DNA of 9,080 nucleotides, taken from assembly GCA_964481255.1 (NCBI GenBank), contig CAYZTZ010000131.1, positions 1-9,080 on the forward strand, in the 5' to 3' direction. The position numbers were made by a program, and so were the translations under genes. Under the pieces are notes generated by a model. The model had not been told where the DNA came from. It saw only the letters and a list, made by a program, of their open reading frames with translations, and did not search any database. The stretch is from UBA6911 sp964481255. Its GTDB lineage: Bacteria; Acidobacteriota; UBA6911. Within the stretch, counting starts at the first letter, position 1. Every line of letters starts with the position of its first letter. Shown piece by piece: positions 1-5,653 of this stretch.

Positions 1-272
1 GGGATCCCTCCCCAGAGCAGGCGGATGGAGCGAACGGCGGCGACGTCCATGGGCAGGGCGACGGACAGCGCCAAAAAGAGCATATTGAGCCGCGTGAAGG
101 AAGGCTGAAGCGTCCTGCGGCTGATCAACGCCCCCCAGGCGCCTGAAAGAAGCCAGACCCCGATCGCCAGCGTGTATATCAGCTCCACGCCGTAGGAGGC
201 GACACTCAATTCGCGGAGCAGGACGACCTGCCCCAGGATGGAAACAAACCCGATGGCGAAAAGATATTCCAT
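1..272 (-). CDS. Spermidine synthase-like polytopic membrane protein, N-terminal fragment (partial)
   Basis: Reading leftwards from ATG at 272, about 90 codons stay open to the window edge, so the C-terminus is missing. The protein starts MEYLFAIGFVSILGQVVLLR and continues through a GVELIY..AIGVWLLSGAWGA stretch. Hydrophobic segments lie at about residues 4-17, 32-51 and 64-80, typical of an integral membrane protein. The start resembles the membrane domain of fused membrane/spermidine-synthase-like proteins (the SILGQVVLLREL...GVELIY signature, from memory). The Rossmann-like catalytic domain expected downstream cannot be seen here. An in-frame TGA lies 12 codons upstream with no other ATG, GTG or TTG between, so 272 is the first possible start; its ribosome site is weak (GGAAAA about 9 bases before it). 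It lies 139 bases after the Memo-AMMECR1 gene on the same strand and may be the third gene of that operon. Substrate unknown. Confidence 0.72.
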   Translation of the reverse strand, partial: MEYLFAIGFVSILGQVVLLRELSVASYGVELIYTLAIGVWLLSGAWGALISRRTLQPSFTRLNMLFLALSVALPMDVAAVRSIRLLWGGI

Positions 273-411
273 GGGAAATCGTTTTCCAGCGGCTTTCTTG
301 TGAGGATTTCACGAAGAGACGCGTCGCGCCTGCAGTTCTCTCGCGCACCCGTCTCCATGAGGGCTCGCGGGCGGAATGCAGCCTTTGAAACGGCCTTCCC
401 GCAAGCCGCTT

Positions 412-1938
412 TTACTTAAATTCCGACTCTCGGAACACGTCGGCTTGGAATATCTTTAAATCCGCCCCCTGTTTCCAGCAGCCGGCAGGGAGTCCCCCTT
501 TTGCGCACAGGTTTTCAAGCATCTGAGTCCTGTCCCAGTTGTTTTCCGTCGCCACCTGCGGAAGAAACACGGCGGACTTGGCCCCCTTGGTCAGGTGAAC
601 CCCGTCCCGACCCAGGACGATCTCATCCGGCGAGGCGATCGCTTTCATGGGGGTAAGGACGGATATCTCGATTTCGATATCATCCAGTTCCTTCATCTGC
701 ACCGGTGTGAATCTCGGGTCATCAAATGCGGCGAGAATGGCCATGGCGCCGACAGTCTTGCCGAGTTCAAGGTCCGCCGCCATATGACCGATGCAGCCCC
801 GGAGCTCCCCGTTTTTTTTGAGTGTGACGAAGGCCCCTTGAGGGAAATCCATTCGCGGCGGGAAGCCTCTTGCCAGAGGGACGGTTTGCGTCGCCAGATA
901 TCGGCGGATGGTTTCGCGGGCGAATTGGAGGAGGGCCTTCTTGTCCGAATCGGTGAGCGGGGCCGCCCGGGACGGCCGGGGCGCGCGTCGCAACAGGCTC
1001 GTGTCGCTCGGGGCGGATCCCGATGTCAGGACCATAGCGCCGTATCCCACGGCTCTGGATCTGTCTCCCACGGCCACATCGCCGGAATTGGCATAGCCGA
1101 CAACGACCGCTCGCGCGGCCCCGAGGGCCTTGGCGGCCGTTAGGCCCGCCAGGAGGGAAGCTTCCCCGCAGGCCCTTGTATCCATTTTAGGGACATCGAG
1201 CCTTGTCATGAAGGATTTCGTTTTCGCGGGATCGAGCGTGGCGATGATCTCGAGAGTCGCGCGATCCGCCTTGGCCGCGTCTTCCGAGCTCGGATAATGG
1301 GACAGGTCGGTGCTGATGACAATCAACGCCCGCCGCCCTTTCATGGCCCCGGCCAGCGCCTGTCCGAAATGTGTGCACATTTCCAGATCGGCGGGGTGGA
1401 CCACGGCCGGCACGATTTTGGCGTTCGGGAAAAGAACCTGCACGAAGGGGATCTGGACTTCGATGGAATGTTCCTCGAGGTGCACCTCGGCGCTCCGGCT
1501 GCAGTCCCGGCACTTGGGCAAGAGCGCCGAAACAACCTCTTCATCCACCTTTGCATCTCCAAGAGGCGTGCGAAAAGCGCTGAAGTCGCCAAGGGATACT
1601 CCCCGGAAGCCGGCCGTCGTGTGGTTCACTCCCAAAATGACGATGGTATCGTAGGTGTGTCCCATCGCCTGGCGATAGGCGTCGGCGCAAATCTGCCCCG
1701 AATAGATATACCCGGCGTGGGGGACGATGAGTGCGAGCGGCTTTTCAGTGCTGAATCTTGCGGCATCTCGCAGGAATTCCTCGATCGCCTGCCGCAGCTT
1801 TCCCGGTTCGGCCGGGTAGAACTTCCCGGCGACGGCCGGCAAACGCACATTGTCGGGCTTGGAATGGCCGCACGCCCCGGACGCCAGATAAAAGACCGCC
1901 GCCAGTGCCGGGATCACCCATCCTCGCATTCGTCTCAT
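412..1938 (-). CDS. amrB: AmmeMemoRadiSam system fusion protein: Memo (AmrB) + AMMECR1 (AmrA), with export signal
   Basis: This 508-residue protein joins two families usually encoded separately. Residues about 31-304 are a Memo-like domain (class III extradiol-dioxygenase fold) with VPHAGYIYSG (H74), GVNHT (H106), EEHSIEVQIPF (155-165), STDLSHY (209-215) and ACGE (C257); H74, H106 and C257 match the metal-binding His/His/Cys of human MEMO1. After a Pro/Arg/Ser-rich linker (about 305-328), residues 329-505 are an AMMECR1 domain with PQGAFVTL and the hallmark LRGCIG (379-384). The chosen start at 1938 has GGGGGAA 6 bases upstream; the longer reading from 1989 lacks such a site. The first 23 residues (RRMR, then a hydrophobic run to SGAC) look like a signal peptide, possibly a lipoprotein with a non-canonical lipobox. 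The biochemical role of the bacterial family is unknown. The gene follows amrS after 89 bases. Confidence 0.93.
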   Translation of the reverse strand: MRRMRGWVIPALAAVFYLASGACGHSKPDNVRLPAVAGKFYPAEPGKLRQAIEEFLRDAARFSTEKPLALIVPHAGYIYSGQICADAYRQAMGHTYDTIVILGVNHTTAGFRGVSLGDFSAFRTPLGDAKVDEEVVSALLPKCRDCSRSAEVHLEEHSIEVQIPFVQVLFPNAKIVPAVVHPADLEMCTHFGQALAGAMKGRRALIVISTDLSHYPSSEDAAKADRATLEIIATLDPAKTKSFMTRLDVPKMDTRACGEASLLAGLTAAKALGAARAVVVGYANSGDVAVGDRSRAVGYGAMVLTSGSAPSDTSLLRRAPRPSRAAPLTDSDKKALLQFARETIRRYLATQTVPLARGFPPRMDFPQGAFVTLKKNGELRGCIGHMAADLELGKTVGAMAILAAFDDPRFTPVQMKELDDIEIEISVLTPMKAIASPDEIVLGRDGVHLTKGAKSAVFLPQVATENNWDRTQMLENLCAKGGLPAGCWKQGADLKIFQADVFRESEFK

Positions 1939-2027
1939 ATCGGTTCCCCCAATGTTTATGGAAGTCGTTCCCGCCGCCCGCGCCTGCAATATTCACCCTA
2001 TTGCTGCCGGATTGTCTGCGTATCCCC

Positions 2028-3260
2028 TTATGACCATACGCCGGCGATTGCCGTTCCGCAAAACTGACAGCGCCCTTCCTTAAGGTTCAGTTCCATCATG
2101 AAAATGGAACTTCTTCGGATGACCGCCCTGCCGCACTTGGGACAATACGTATGGTTTCCCGGATGGTCCGGCACGTTGCCGACATAAGCGTATCGGATCC
2201 CTCGGCTGATCGCGAGATTTCGGGCCCGCTCCAGCGTCGCGACCGGGGTGGGGGGCAGATGGAGAAGCTGATAATCCGGGTGAAAGCGTGTAAAGTGAAT
2301 CGGGACGTCCGGCCCGATTTCCCCTGCGACCCAATCCACAAGTCCCCCAAGCATTTTGTCCGAGTCGTTCAGGGTCGGGACCACGAGGTTCACCAGTTCC
2401 AGGTGGATCCCGCTTTTAGCGACCTGCCGGATGCTGTTAAGCACAGGCTGGAGATCCGCTCCGCAAACGTTCCGGTAAAAGTCCGGACTGTAGCCTTTCA
2501 AGTCTATCTTGATCGCGTCCAGAATCTGGCACATCTCCCGCAACGGCTCTGGGTTCATGAAACCACAGCTTATCAGGACACAGCGCAGATTTTGCCTGCG
2601 CGCGAGCCGGGCCGTATCGCTGAGGTATTCCATGAAGACAGTGGGCTCGTTATACGTGAAGGCGATGACCGGCGAACGGCGCGATGACGCGGATTTGACG
2701 ATTTCAGCCGGCGGCACGAAGACAGCATCGAAATCCTCCGGCCGCGATTGGGAAATCTGCCAATTCTGGCAGAACTTGCATCGCAGAGGACAGCCGGAGG
2801 TGGCAAAGGAAAAGGCGTCGGCGCCGGGCAGAAAATGATACAGGGGTTTCTTCTCTATGGGATCGACGTGGACGGCGACCGGGTGCCCATAGACCAGACT
2901 TCGCAACTCCCCCTTGACGTTGATGCGGGCCCTGCATTTTCCCCTCTCCCCCGGCCGAAGGACGCAGTTTTGGGCGCACAGCCGGCATTGGACTATCGCC
3001 GGCTTGCCGAGGTGGGCTTTCGGATCGAGGGTCTCTCCCGGCCTGTGGCATTTTGCGCAATCCACGCCGGCGGAAGCCGTTGAAATCCAATAACGCGCAA
3101 CCGGCGCGGTTCGCAGCAGATCGTCCGTGGCGTCGAAAATGAAGGTCCCAAGGCTGCCCGGAGGCCGGGCGTTCCAAAGGGAGCCGGAAAAGGCCGCCGG
3201 AATTGCGGCAAGCGGCCCAAGCTTTGCGGCGGAGATGAGTAACTTGCGTCGGGATATCAT
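2028..3260 (-). CDS. amrS: AmmeMemoRadiSam system radical SAM enzyme AmrS, with twin-arginine-type N-terminus
   Basis: A 410-residue radical SAM protein. The [4Fe-4S]/SAM motif CX3CX2C is C157-PLR-C161-KF-C164, followed by QNWQISQ. An upstream Cys-rich segment, C92-RL-C95-AQN-C99 ... GERGKC109, and HVDPIEKKPLYHFLPG (131-146) are hallmarks of the AmmeMemoRadiSam radical SAM subfamily. YNEPTVF, DAIKIDLKG and HFTRFHPDY follow, then a C-terminal zinc-ribbon-like YCPKC...CQFC (C373, C376, C398, C401). Two features are odd. The N-terminus ISRRKLLISAAKLGPLAAIP matches a twin-arginine export signal, and an insert before the first Cys cluster contains CAKCH (68-72), a CXXCH motif as in c-type heme sites. 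The reaction is unknown; by family it would use SAM radical chemistry. Start at 3260 has only a weak ribosome site (ACGAGAAAA), but a promoter lies directly upstream. Same strand as the Memo-AMMECR1 fusion. Confidence 0.94.
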   Translation of the reverse strand: MISRRKLLISAAKLGPLAAIPAAFSGSLWNARPPGSLGTFIFDATDDLLRTAPVARYWISTASAGVDCAKCHRPGETLDPKAHLGKPAIVQCRLCAQNCVLRPGERGKCRARINVKGELRSLVYGHPVAVHVDPIEKKPLYHFLPGADAFSFATSGCPLRCKFCQNWQISQSRPEDFDAVFVPPAEIVKSASSRRSPVIAFTYNEPTVFMEYLSDTARLARRQNLRCVLISCGFMNPEPLREMCQILDAIKIDLKGYSPDFYRNVCGADLQPVLNSIRQVAKSGIHLELVNLVVPTLNDSDKMLGGLVDWVAGEIGPDVPIHFTRFHPDYQLLHLPPTPVATLERARNLAISRGIRYAYVGNVPDHPGNHTYCPKCGRAVIRRSSIFMMELNLKEGRCQFCGTAIAGVWS

Positions 3261-3277
3261 GAACGTTTTCTCGTCTT

Positions 3278-3306
3278 ACGATAGTCCCCCATCCCGATGC
3301 TGTCAA
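3278..3306 (-). promoter_or_regulatory. Predicted sigma70-type promoter of the amr operon
   Basis: On the minus strand a perfect TTGACA (-35, 3306-3301) is followed after exactly 17 bases by TATCGT (-10, 3283-3278), 4 of 6 consensus matches. Transcription would start near 3271, only about 11 bases before the amrS ATG, giving a very short leader. This fits the weak ribosome site. Confidence 0.55.
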
Positions 3307-3398
3307 TACGCGTTGCGGCTTCATAGCCTGTTCTCCTCTTCTGTTTCTGCGCCAACGGGTAATCGGAAAAAACCTCCGGCCCAACGATAACTTTTATT

Positions 3399-3433
3399 CT
3401 GACTTCCGGCTCCCGGCTCCTGAATTCTCGAAT
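3399..3433. repeat. Imperfect 7-bp tandem repeat (5 units)
   Basis: Five consecutive heptamers read CTGACTT, CCGGCTC, CCGGCTC, CTGAATT, CTCGAAT. The two central copies are identical and the others are diverged, sharing a C-T/C-G-A/G pattern. Heptameric CTGACTY-type runs in intergenic DNA are something I recall from deltaproteobacterial genomes; that link is from memory. Confidence 0.45.
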
Positions 3434-3439
3434 CCCCGC

Positions 3440-3462
3440 GAGCTAGAGAATGTCTCGAGCTC
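3440..3462. repeat. Inverted repeat / hairpin
   Basis: GAGCTAGAGA and TCTCGAGCTC form a 10-bp stem with one mismatch around a 3-base ATG loop. There is no T-run on either side, so it is not an obvious terminator. It lies 21 bases from the assembly gap, and such a compact hairpin could have contributed to the break. Confidence 0.45.
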
Positions 3463-3482
3463 AACTACCGTATCCTGCGCGG

Positions 3483-3582
3483 NNNNNNNNNNNNNNNNNN
3501 NNNNNNNNNNNNNNNNNNNNNNNNNNNNNNNNNNNNNNNNNNNNNNNNNNNNNNNNNNNNNNNNNNNNNNNNNNNNNNNNNN
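3483..3582. other. Assembly gap (exactly 100 N)
   Basis: Exactly 100 undetermined bases, a conventional placeholder for a gap of unknown size. The last 8 bases before it (CTGCGCGG, 3475-3482) are identical to the first 8 after it (3583-3590). The two contig ends may therefore overlap and nothing may be missing, or a repeat may sit at the break. Confidence 0.97.
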
Positions 3583-3730
3583 CTGCGCGGCGCGGATGCA
3601 ATTTCAGCAATGTTTACGCCGGAGTCCGTGGTAAAATCTGCACGTTTTGTCCGGGATCCGGATCTGTCTTCGGGAGGATCGGCGTCCCAAGAGTCGGCGA
3701 CAGCTTGAACGGTGCGGGGAGAATCAAGCG

Positions 3731-3973
3731 ATGTCTGAGGAAGAGTTAAGAATGGAAATTGAAAGGCTTCGGGCGGAGAATGAGGCTCTCAGAAGATCGG
3801 CCTCCAAAGGGCTTTCCCTGAGAATCAGCGAAAAAGGGGGCCTGTCGGTCTACGGATTAGGCCGATTCCCTGTGACCTTATACAAGGAACAGTGGCTCCG
3901 GCTGCTTGATCTGGCGGATGAAATCAAGACATTCATTCAGCAGAATGAGGCCCGGCTCAGATCCAAGAGCTAA
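3731..3973 (+). CDS. Small conserved protein of unknown function (coiled coil + VYGLGRFPVTLYKEQW motif)
   Basis: An 80-residue protein. Residues about 2-22 (EEELRMEIERLRAENEALRR) form a short heptad-patterned helix, probably a dimerising coiled coil. The body, KGLSLRISEKGGLSVYGLGR and FPVTLYKEQWLRLLDLADEI, followed by a charged tail, matches a small conserved family that I recall from Deltaproteobacteria and some other phyla, with no assigned function. No cysteine, signal peptide or membrane segment is present. The start at 3731 has GGGGAG 9 bases upstream; the frame stays open upstream to 3647, but that extension is Arg-rich, unlike the family, and has no ribosome site. It is transcribed towards folD, whose start is 285 bases away across a palindrome-rich spacer, so co-transcription is uncertain. 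It could be a small regulatory or nucleic-acid-associated protein, but nothing in the sequence proves this. Confidence 0.82.
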   Translation: MSEEELRMEIERLRAENEALRRSASKGLSLRISEKGGLSVYGLGRFPVTLYKEQWLRLLDLADEIKTFIQQNEARLRSKS

Positions 3974-4158
3974 TAGCACGGAGTTCCTGGGCGGGGTATC
4001 GGTTTTATTTAACCCTGGAAAAGGGATTTACTCCCCCGCGGTGCGGCGCCGGGCGGGGGTTGGCCAATGATGCGCCCGCGGTGCCGGCGGAATCCGGATT
4101 GCGCGGCGTCACCCGTATTCAAAGCCGGCGGCCGCCTGCATGGACGGCCTGGGAGCTG

Positions 4159-4170
4159 ACAAGCGCTTGT
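4159..4170. promoter_or_regulatory. 12-bp perfect palindrome, candidate operator upstream of folD
   Basis: ACAAGCGCTTGT is a perfect 12-bp palindrome about 90 bases before the folD start. It overlaps a possible -35 (TTGTTA, 4167-4172), with TCTAAT (4193-4198) as a -10 candidate at a too-long 20-base spacing. The position suits a repressor or activator site, but no regulator is identified. Confidence 0.35.
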
Positions 4171-4209
4171 TATAGAGAGAATCACTAAGGGTTCTAATAG
4201 TTTGCAGCA

Positions 4210-4240
4210 AGTCCAGGCGGCCTGCGCTTGGACTGTTTTT
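4210..4240 (+). terminator. Terminator-like hairpin in the folD leader (terminator or attenuator)
   Basis: AGTCCAGGCG (4210-4219) pairs with CGCTTGGACT (4225-4234): a 10-bp stem with one G-T pair and a 5-base loop, followed by GTTTTTGTTATT. The folD ribosome site AGGAGA begins about 15 bases after the T-run. It either stops read-through from the upstream small gene or acts as an attenuator within the folD transcript. Confidence 0.6.
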
Positions 4241-4258
4241 GTTATTAAAGGAGAGACA

Positions 4259-5146
4259 ATGACAGCAACCATAATCGACGGCAAAGCCGTCGCTCAAAAA
4301 ATACAAATTCGAGTCAAGGAAGAGACGGAAGCGCTTCGGGCGAAGTGCAACGTCGTCCCCGGTCTTGCCGCCGTCCTGATAGGGGATAATCCGGCCTCCA
4401 AAACATATGTCGGGATGAAAAACAAGACCTGCCAGGAGCTTGGGATGGCCTCGGTCGGACGAACGCTGCCGGCCGACATCTCCCAGGAGGAGGCCATGAA
4501 GGTCGTGAGGGAGCTCGCGGAGGATCCGAAGGTGCATGGCATTCTGGTGCAACTGCCTCTGCCGAAGCATCTCGACACGGAATCCATCCTCGGCGCCGTC
4601 CCCATCGAGAAGGATATCGACGGGTTTCATCCGGTCAACATCGGCCGTCTGGCGATGAAGAACCGCGAACCCCTGTTCGTGCCCTGCACTCCGGCGGGAG
4701 TCATTGAATTGATCGATTCGGCGGGGACGAAGATCGAGGGGGCGAGGGCGGTGGTCCTAGGCAGGTCGAACATCGTGGGCCTGCCGGCTGCGCTTCTACT
4801 GGTCCACCGGAACGCCACCGTGACAATCTGCCATTCGCGCACCCAGAACATCGCGGACATCGTGAGGCAGGCGGATATCCTCGTAGCGGCCATAGGCAAG
4901 GCCCAGTTTGTCAAGGCCGACTGGATCAAGCCGGGCGCGACCGTTATCGACGTCGGGACCAACGCAATCCCCGATCCCACCAAGAAAAGCGGACAGCGTC
5001 TGGTGGGGGACGTCGACTTTGAAAACGCCAAGGAGGTCGCCGGCGCCATCACCCCCGTGCCCGGAGGCGTCGGTCCGATGACCATCGCGATGCTTATGCA
5101 GAATACTCTGATAGCCGCCAAGCGAAGCGCGGGCTTGATCCCATAG
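4259..5146 (+). CDS. folD: Bifunctional methylene-THF dehydrogenase / methenyl-THF cyclohydrolase
   Basis: A 295-residue cytoplasmic enzyme that interconverts 10-formyl-THF, 5,10-methenyl-THF and 5,10-methylene-THF with NAD(P). The active-site residues fall at the same numbers as in E. coli FolD: Y50 and K54 (SKTYVGMKNK), Q98 (LVQLPLP) and D121 (KDIDGFHP). The folate/loop signatures PCTPAGV (142-148) and PVPGGVGPMT (266-275) and the nucleotide-binding GRSNIVGLP (168-176) are intact. The start at 4259 has AGGAGA 5 bases upstream and gives the standard length; a longer reading from 4202 would run through the hairpin and is rejected. The gene ends before a strong terminator (5197-5228) and is convergent with fhs, which makes its formyl-THF substrate. 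A hairpin with a T-run and a palindrome in the leader hint at regulation. Confidence 0.97.
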   Translation: MTATIIDGKAVAQKIQIRVKEETEALRAKCNVVPGLAAVLIGDNPASKTYVGMKNKTCQELGMASVGRTLPADISQEEAMKVVRELAEDPKVHGILVQLPLPKHLDTESILGAVPIEKDIDGFHPVNIGRLAMKNREPLFVPCTPAGVIELIDSAGTKIEGARAVVLGRSNIVGLPAALLLVHRNATVTICHSRTQNIADIVRQADILVAAIGKAQFVKADWIKPGATVIDVGTNAIPDPTKKSGQRLVGDVDFENAKEVAGAITPVPGGVGPMTIAMLMQNTLIAAKRSAGLIP

Positions 5147-5196
5147 AAGTCGCCGGGGCGGCCTATAAGGCATGCCATGGACGTTGAATTCGCCCG

Positions 5197-5228
5197 GAGG
5201 GCGGCCGCGAGGCCGCCCTTCGTGTTTT
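5197..5228 (+). terminator. Intrinsic terminator of folD
   Basis: AGGGCGGCC (5198-5206) and GGCCGCCCT (5211-5219) form a perfect 9-bp GC stem with a GCGA tetraloop, followed by TCGTGTTTT. It lies about 50 bases after the folD stop. Confidence 0.8.
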
Positions 5229-5354
5229 ACTTGGAGATGGCGCAAAATCATCGCCTTGAGCTGAAGAAAAGGACTGCGAAGTCGGCGAAAGTCGACGAGC
5301 CAGGTATGATTGACCGTTACGGCAGGGCTTTTTCTCGTTCTGGGGGGGCTTGTC

Positions 5355-5384
5355 CCAGGGCTTGCGCCTGGATTTTGCTGTTTT
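5355..5384 (+). terminator. Weak terminator-like hairpin
   Basis: CCAGG (5355-5359) pairs with CCTGG (5367-5371) around a 7-base loop, or a 6-bp stem with one bulge forms, followed by ATTTTGCTGTTTTG. It resembles the hairpin in the folD leader (CCAGGC...GCYTGG core with T-runs). It could be a second, backup terminator for folD. Confidence 0.35.
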
Positions 5385-5545
5385 GCCTCTTGGAGGACGG
5401 TCATTGTCCGGCGCCAGGCGGCGGTGCAAATCAGCCCGGGTCGTATGCTTTGTGTGACCGTGGGCCTGATATCGGGGCCCTGCAAAGGCGAAACAGCAGG
5501 TATCTTTCAGGGGATTTTTTTCCGCTGCGCGGCTGCGTCCCAGTT

Positions 5546-5595
5546 GCGTGCCCGGCCCGCGCGGCGCGTTGAAATCCACGCAGGACCGGGCACGC
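5546..5595. repeat. 10-bp perfect inverted repeat with nested stem
   Basis: GCGTGCCCGG (5546-5555) and CCGGGCACGC (5586-5595) are exact reverse complements. Between them GCGT (5566-5569) and ACGC (5578-5581) form an inner stem. On the plus strand CTGTTTTC follows; on the minus strand no T-run follows. It could be a transcription barrier between the convergent genes or part of a structured RNA. Confidence 0.5.
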
Positions 5596-5615
5596 CTGTT
5601 TTCAAACTCTCCGGA

Positions 5616-5629
5616 CCGTGTTCTCACGG
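5616..5629 (-). terminator. Small hairpin after the fhs stop (possible weak terminator)
   Basis: CCGTG and CACGG form a 5-bp stem with a TTCT loop (AGAA on the minus strand) 25 bases past the fhs stop codon. On the minus strand only a poor T-tract follows, so the call is weak. The larger inverted repeat at 5546-5595 lies further downstream. Confidence 0.25.
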
Positions 5630-5653
5630 CCGCGGCGCAGGGGAATCGTCCAA

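Larger units (their letters stand above)
3261..3730. other. Intergenic region between divergent amr operon and small gene, with assembly gap
   Basis: No gene is supported here. The region holds the amrS promoter, imperfect 7-bp tandem repeats (3399-3433), a hairpin (3440-3462), the run of 100 N, and the leader of the 80-aa gene on the right. In that leader TAAAAT (3632-3637) could be a -10 box, but no convincing -35 box is present. Up to an unknown amount of sequence is missing at the gap, so a gene or RNA could be hidden there. Confidence 0.7.
3974..4258 (+). other. Palindrome-rich spacer and folD leader
   Basis: No gene is supported. The stretch contains a 7-bp GC stem (4033-4039/4053-4059), a 10-bp direct repeat CCCGCGGTGC (4035-4044 and 4075-4084, exactly 40 bases apart), three perfect palindromes (AATCCGGATT 4091-4100, GGCGGCCGCC 4127-4136, ACAAGCGCTTGT 4159-4170) and a hairpin with a T-run (4210-4240) just before the folD ribosome site. 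Confidence 0.6.
5147..5653. other. Non-coding region between convergent folD and fhs
   Basis: About 507 bases with no convincing gene. Open frames on both strands have proline/arginine-rich, low-quality translations and no family resemblance. Contents: the folD terminator, a near-tandem GCGAAGTCG/GCGAAAGTCG (5276-5294), a weak terminator-like hairpin (5355-5384), a 10-bp inverted repeat with nested stem (5546-5595) and a small hairpin (5616-5629) just after the fhs stop. It is long for a space between convergent genes and could be a decayed gene or hold a small RNA. Confidence 0.55.

Noticed and set aside
1939..1989. Longer start for the Memo-AMMECR1 fusion (17 extra residues)
   Set aside because: The start at 1938 has GGGGGAA at good spacing and places the charged and hydrophobic signal segment at the very N-terminus.
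1297..2067. Long plus-strand open frame (256 codons) across the amr fusion gene
   Set aside because: It is antisense to the Memo domain, has no family resemblance and arises from GC-rich codon use of the real gene.
4202..4258. Longer FolD start (19 extra residues)
   Set aside because: The extension is encoded by the terminator-like hairpin and lacks a ribosome site. The start at 4259 gives standard length and residue numbering.
5270..5335. Possible cyclic-di-GMP-type riboswitch (GCGAAG/GGCGAAAG pieces and GTTACGG)
   Set aside because: The conserved core could not be aligned, no downstream gene is on the plus strand, and the resemblance is superficial.
5163..5627. Minus-strand 154-codon frame in the folD-fhs interval
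   Set aside because: Arg/Pro-rich translation, no domain, and it runs through the folD terminator stem.
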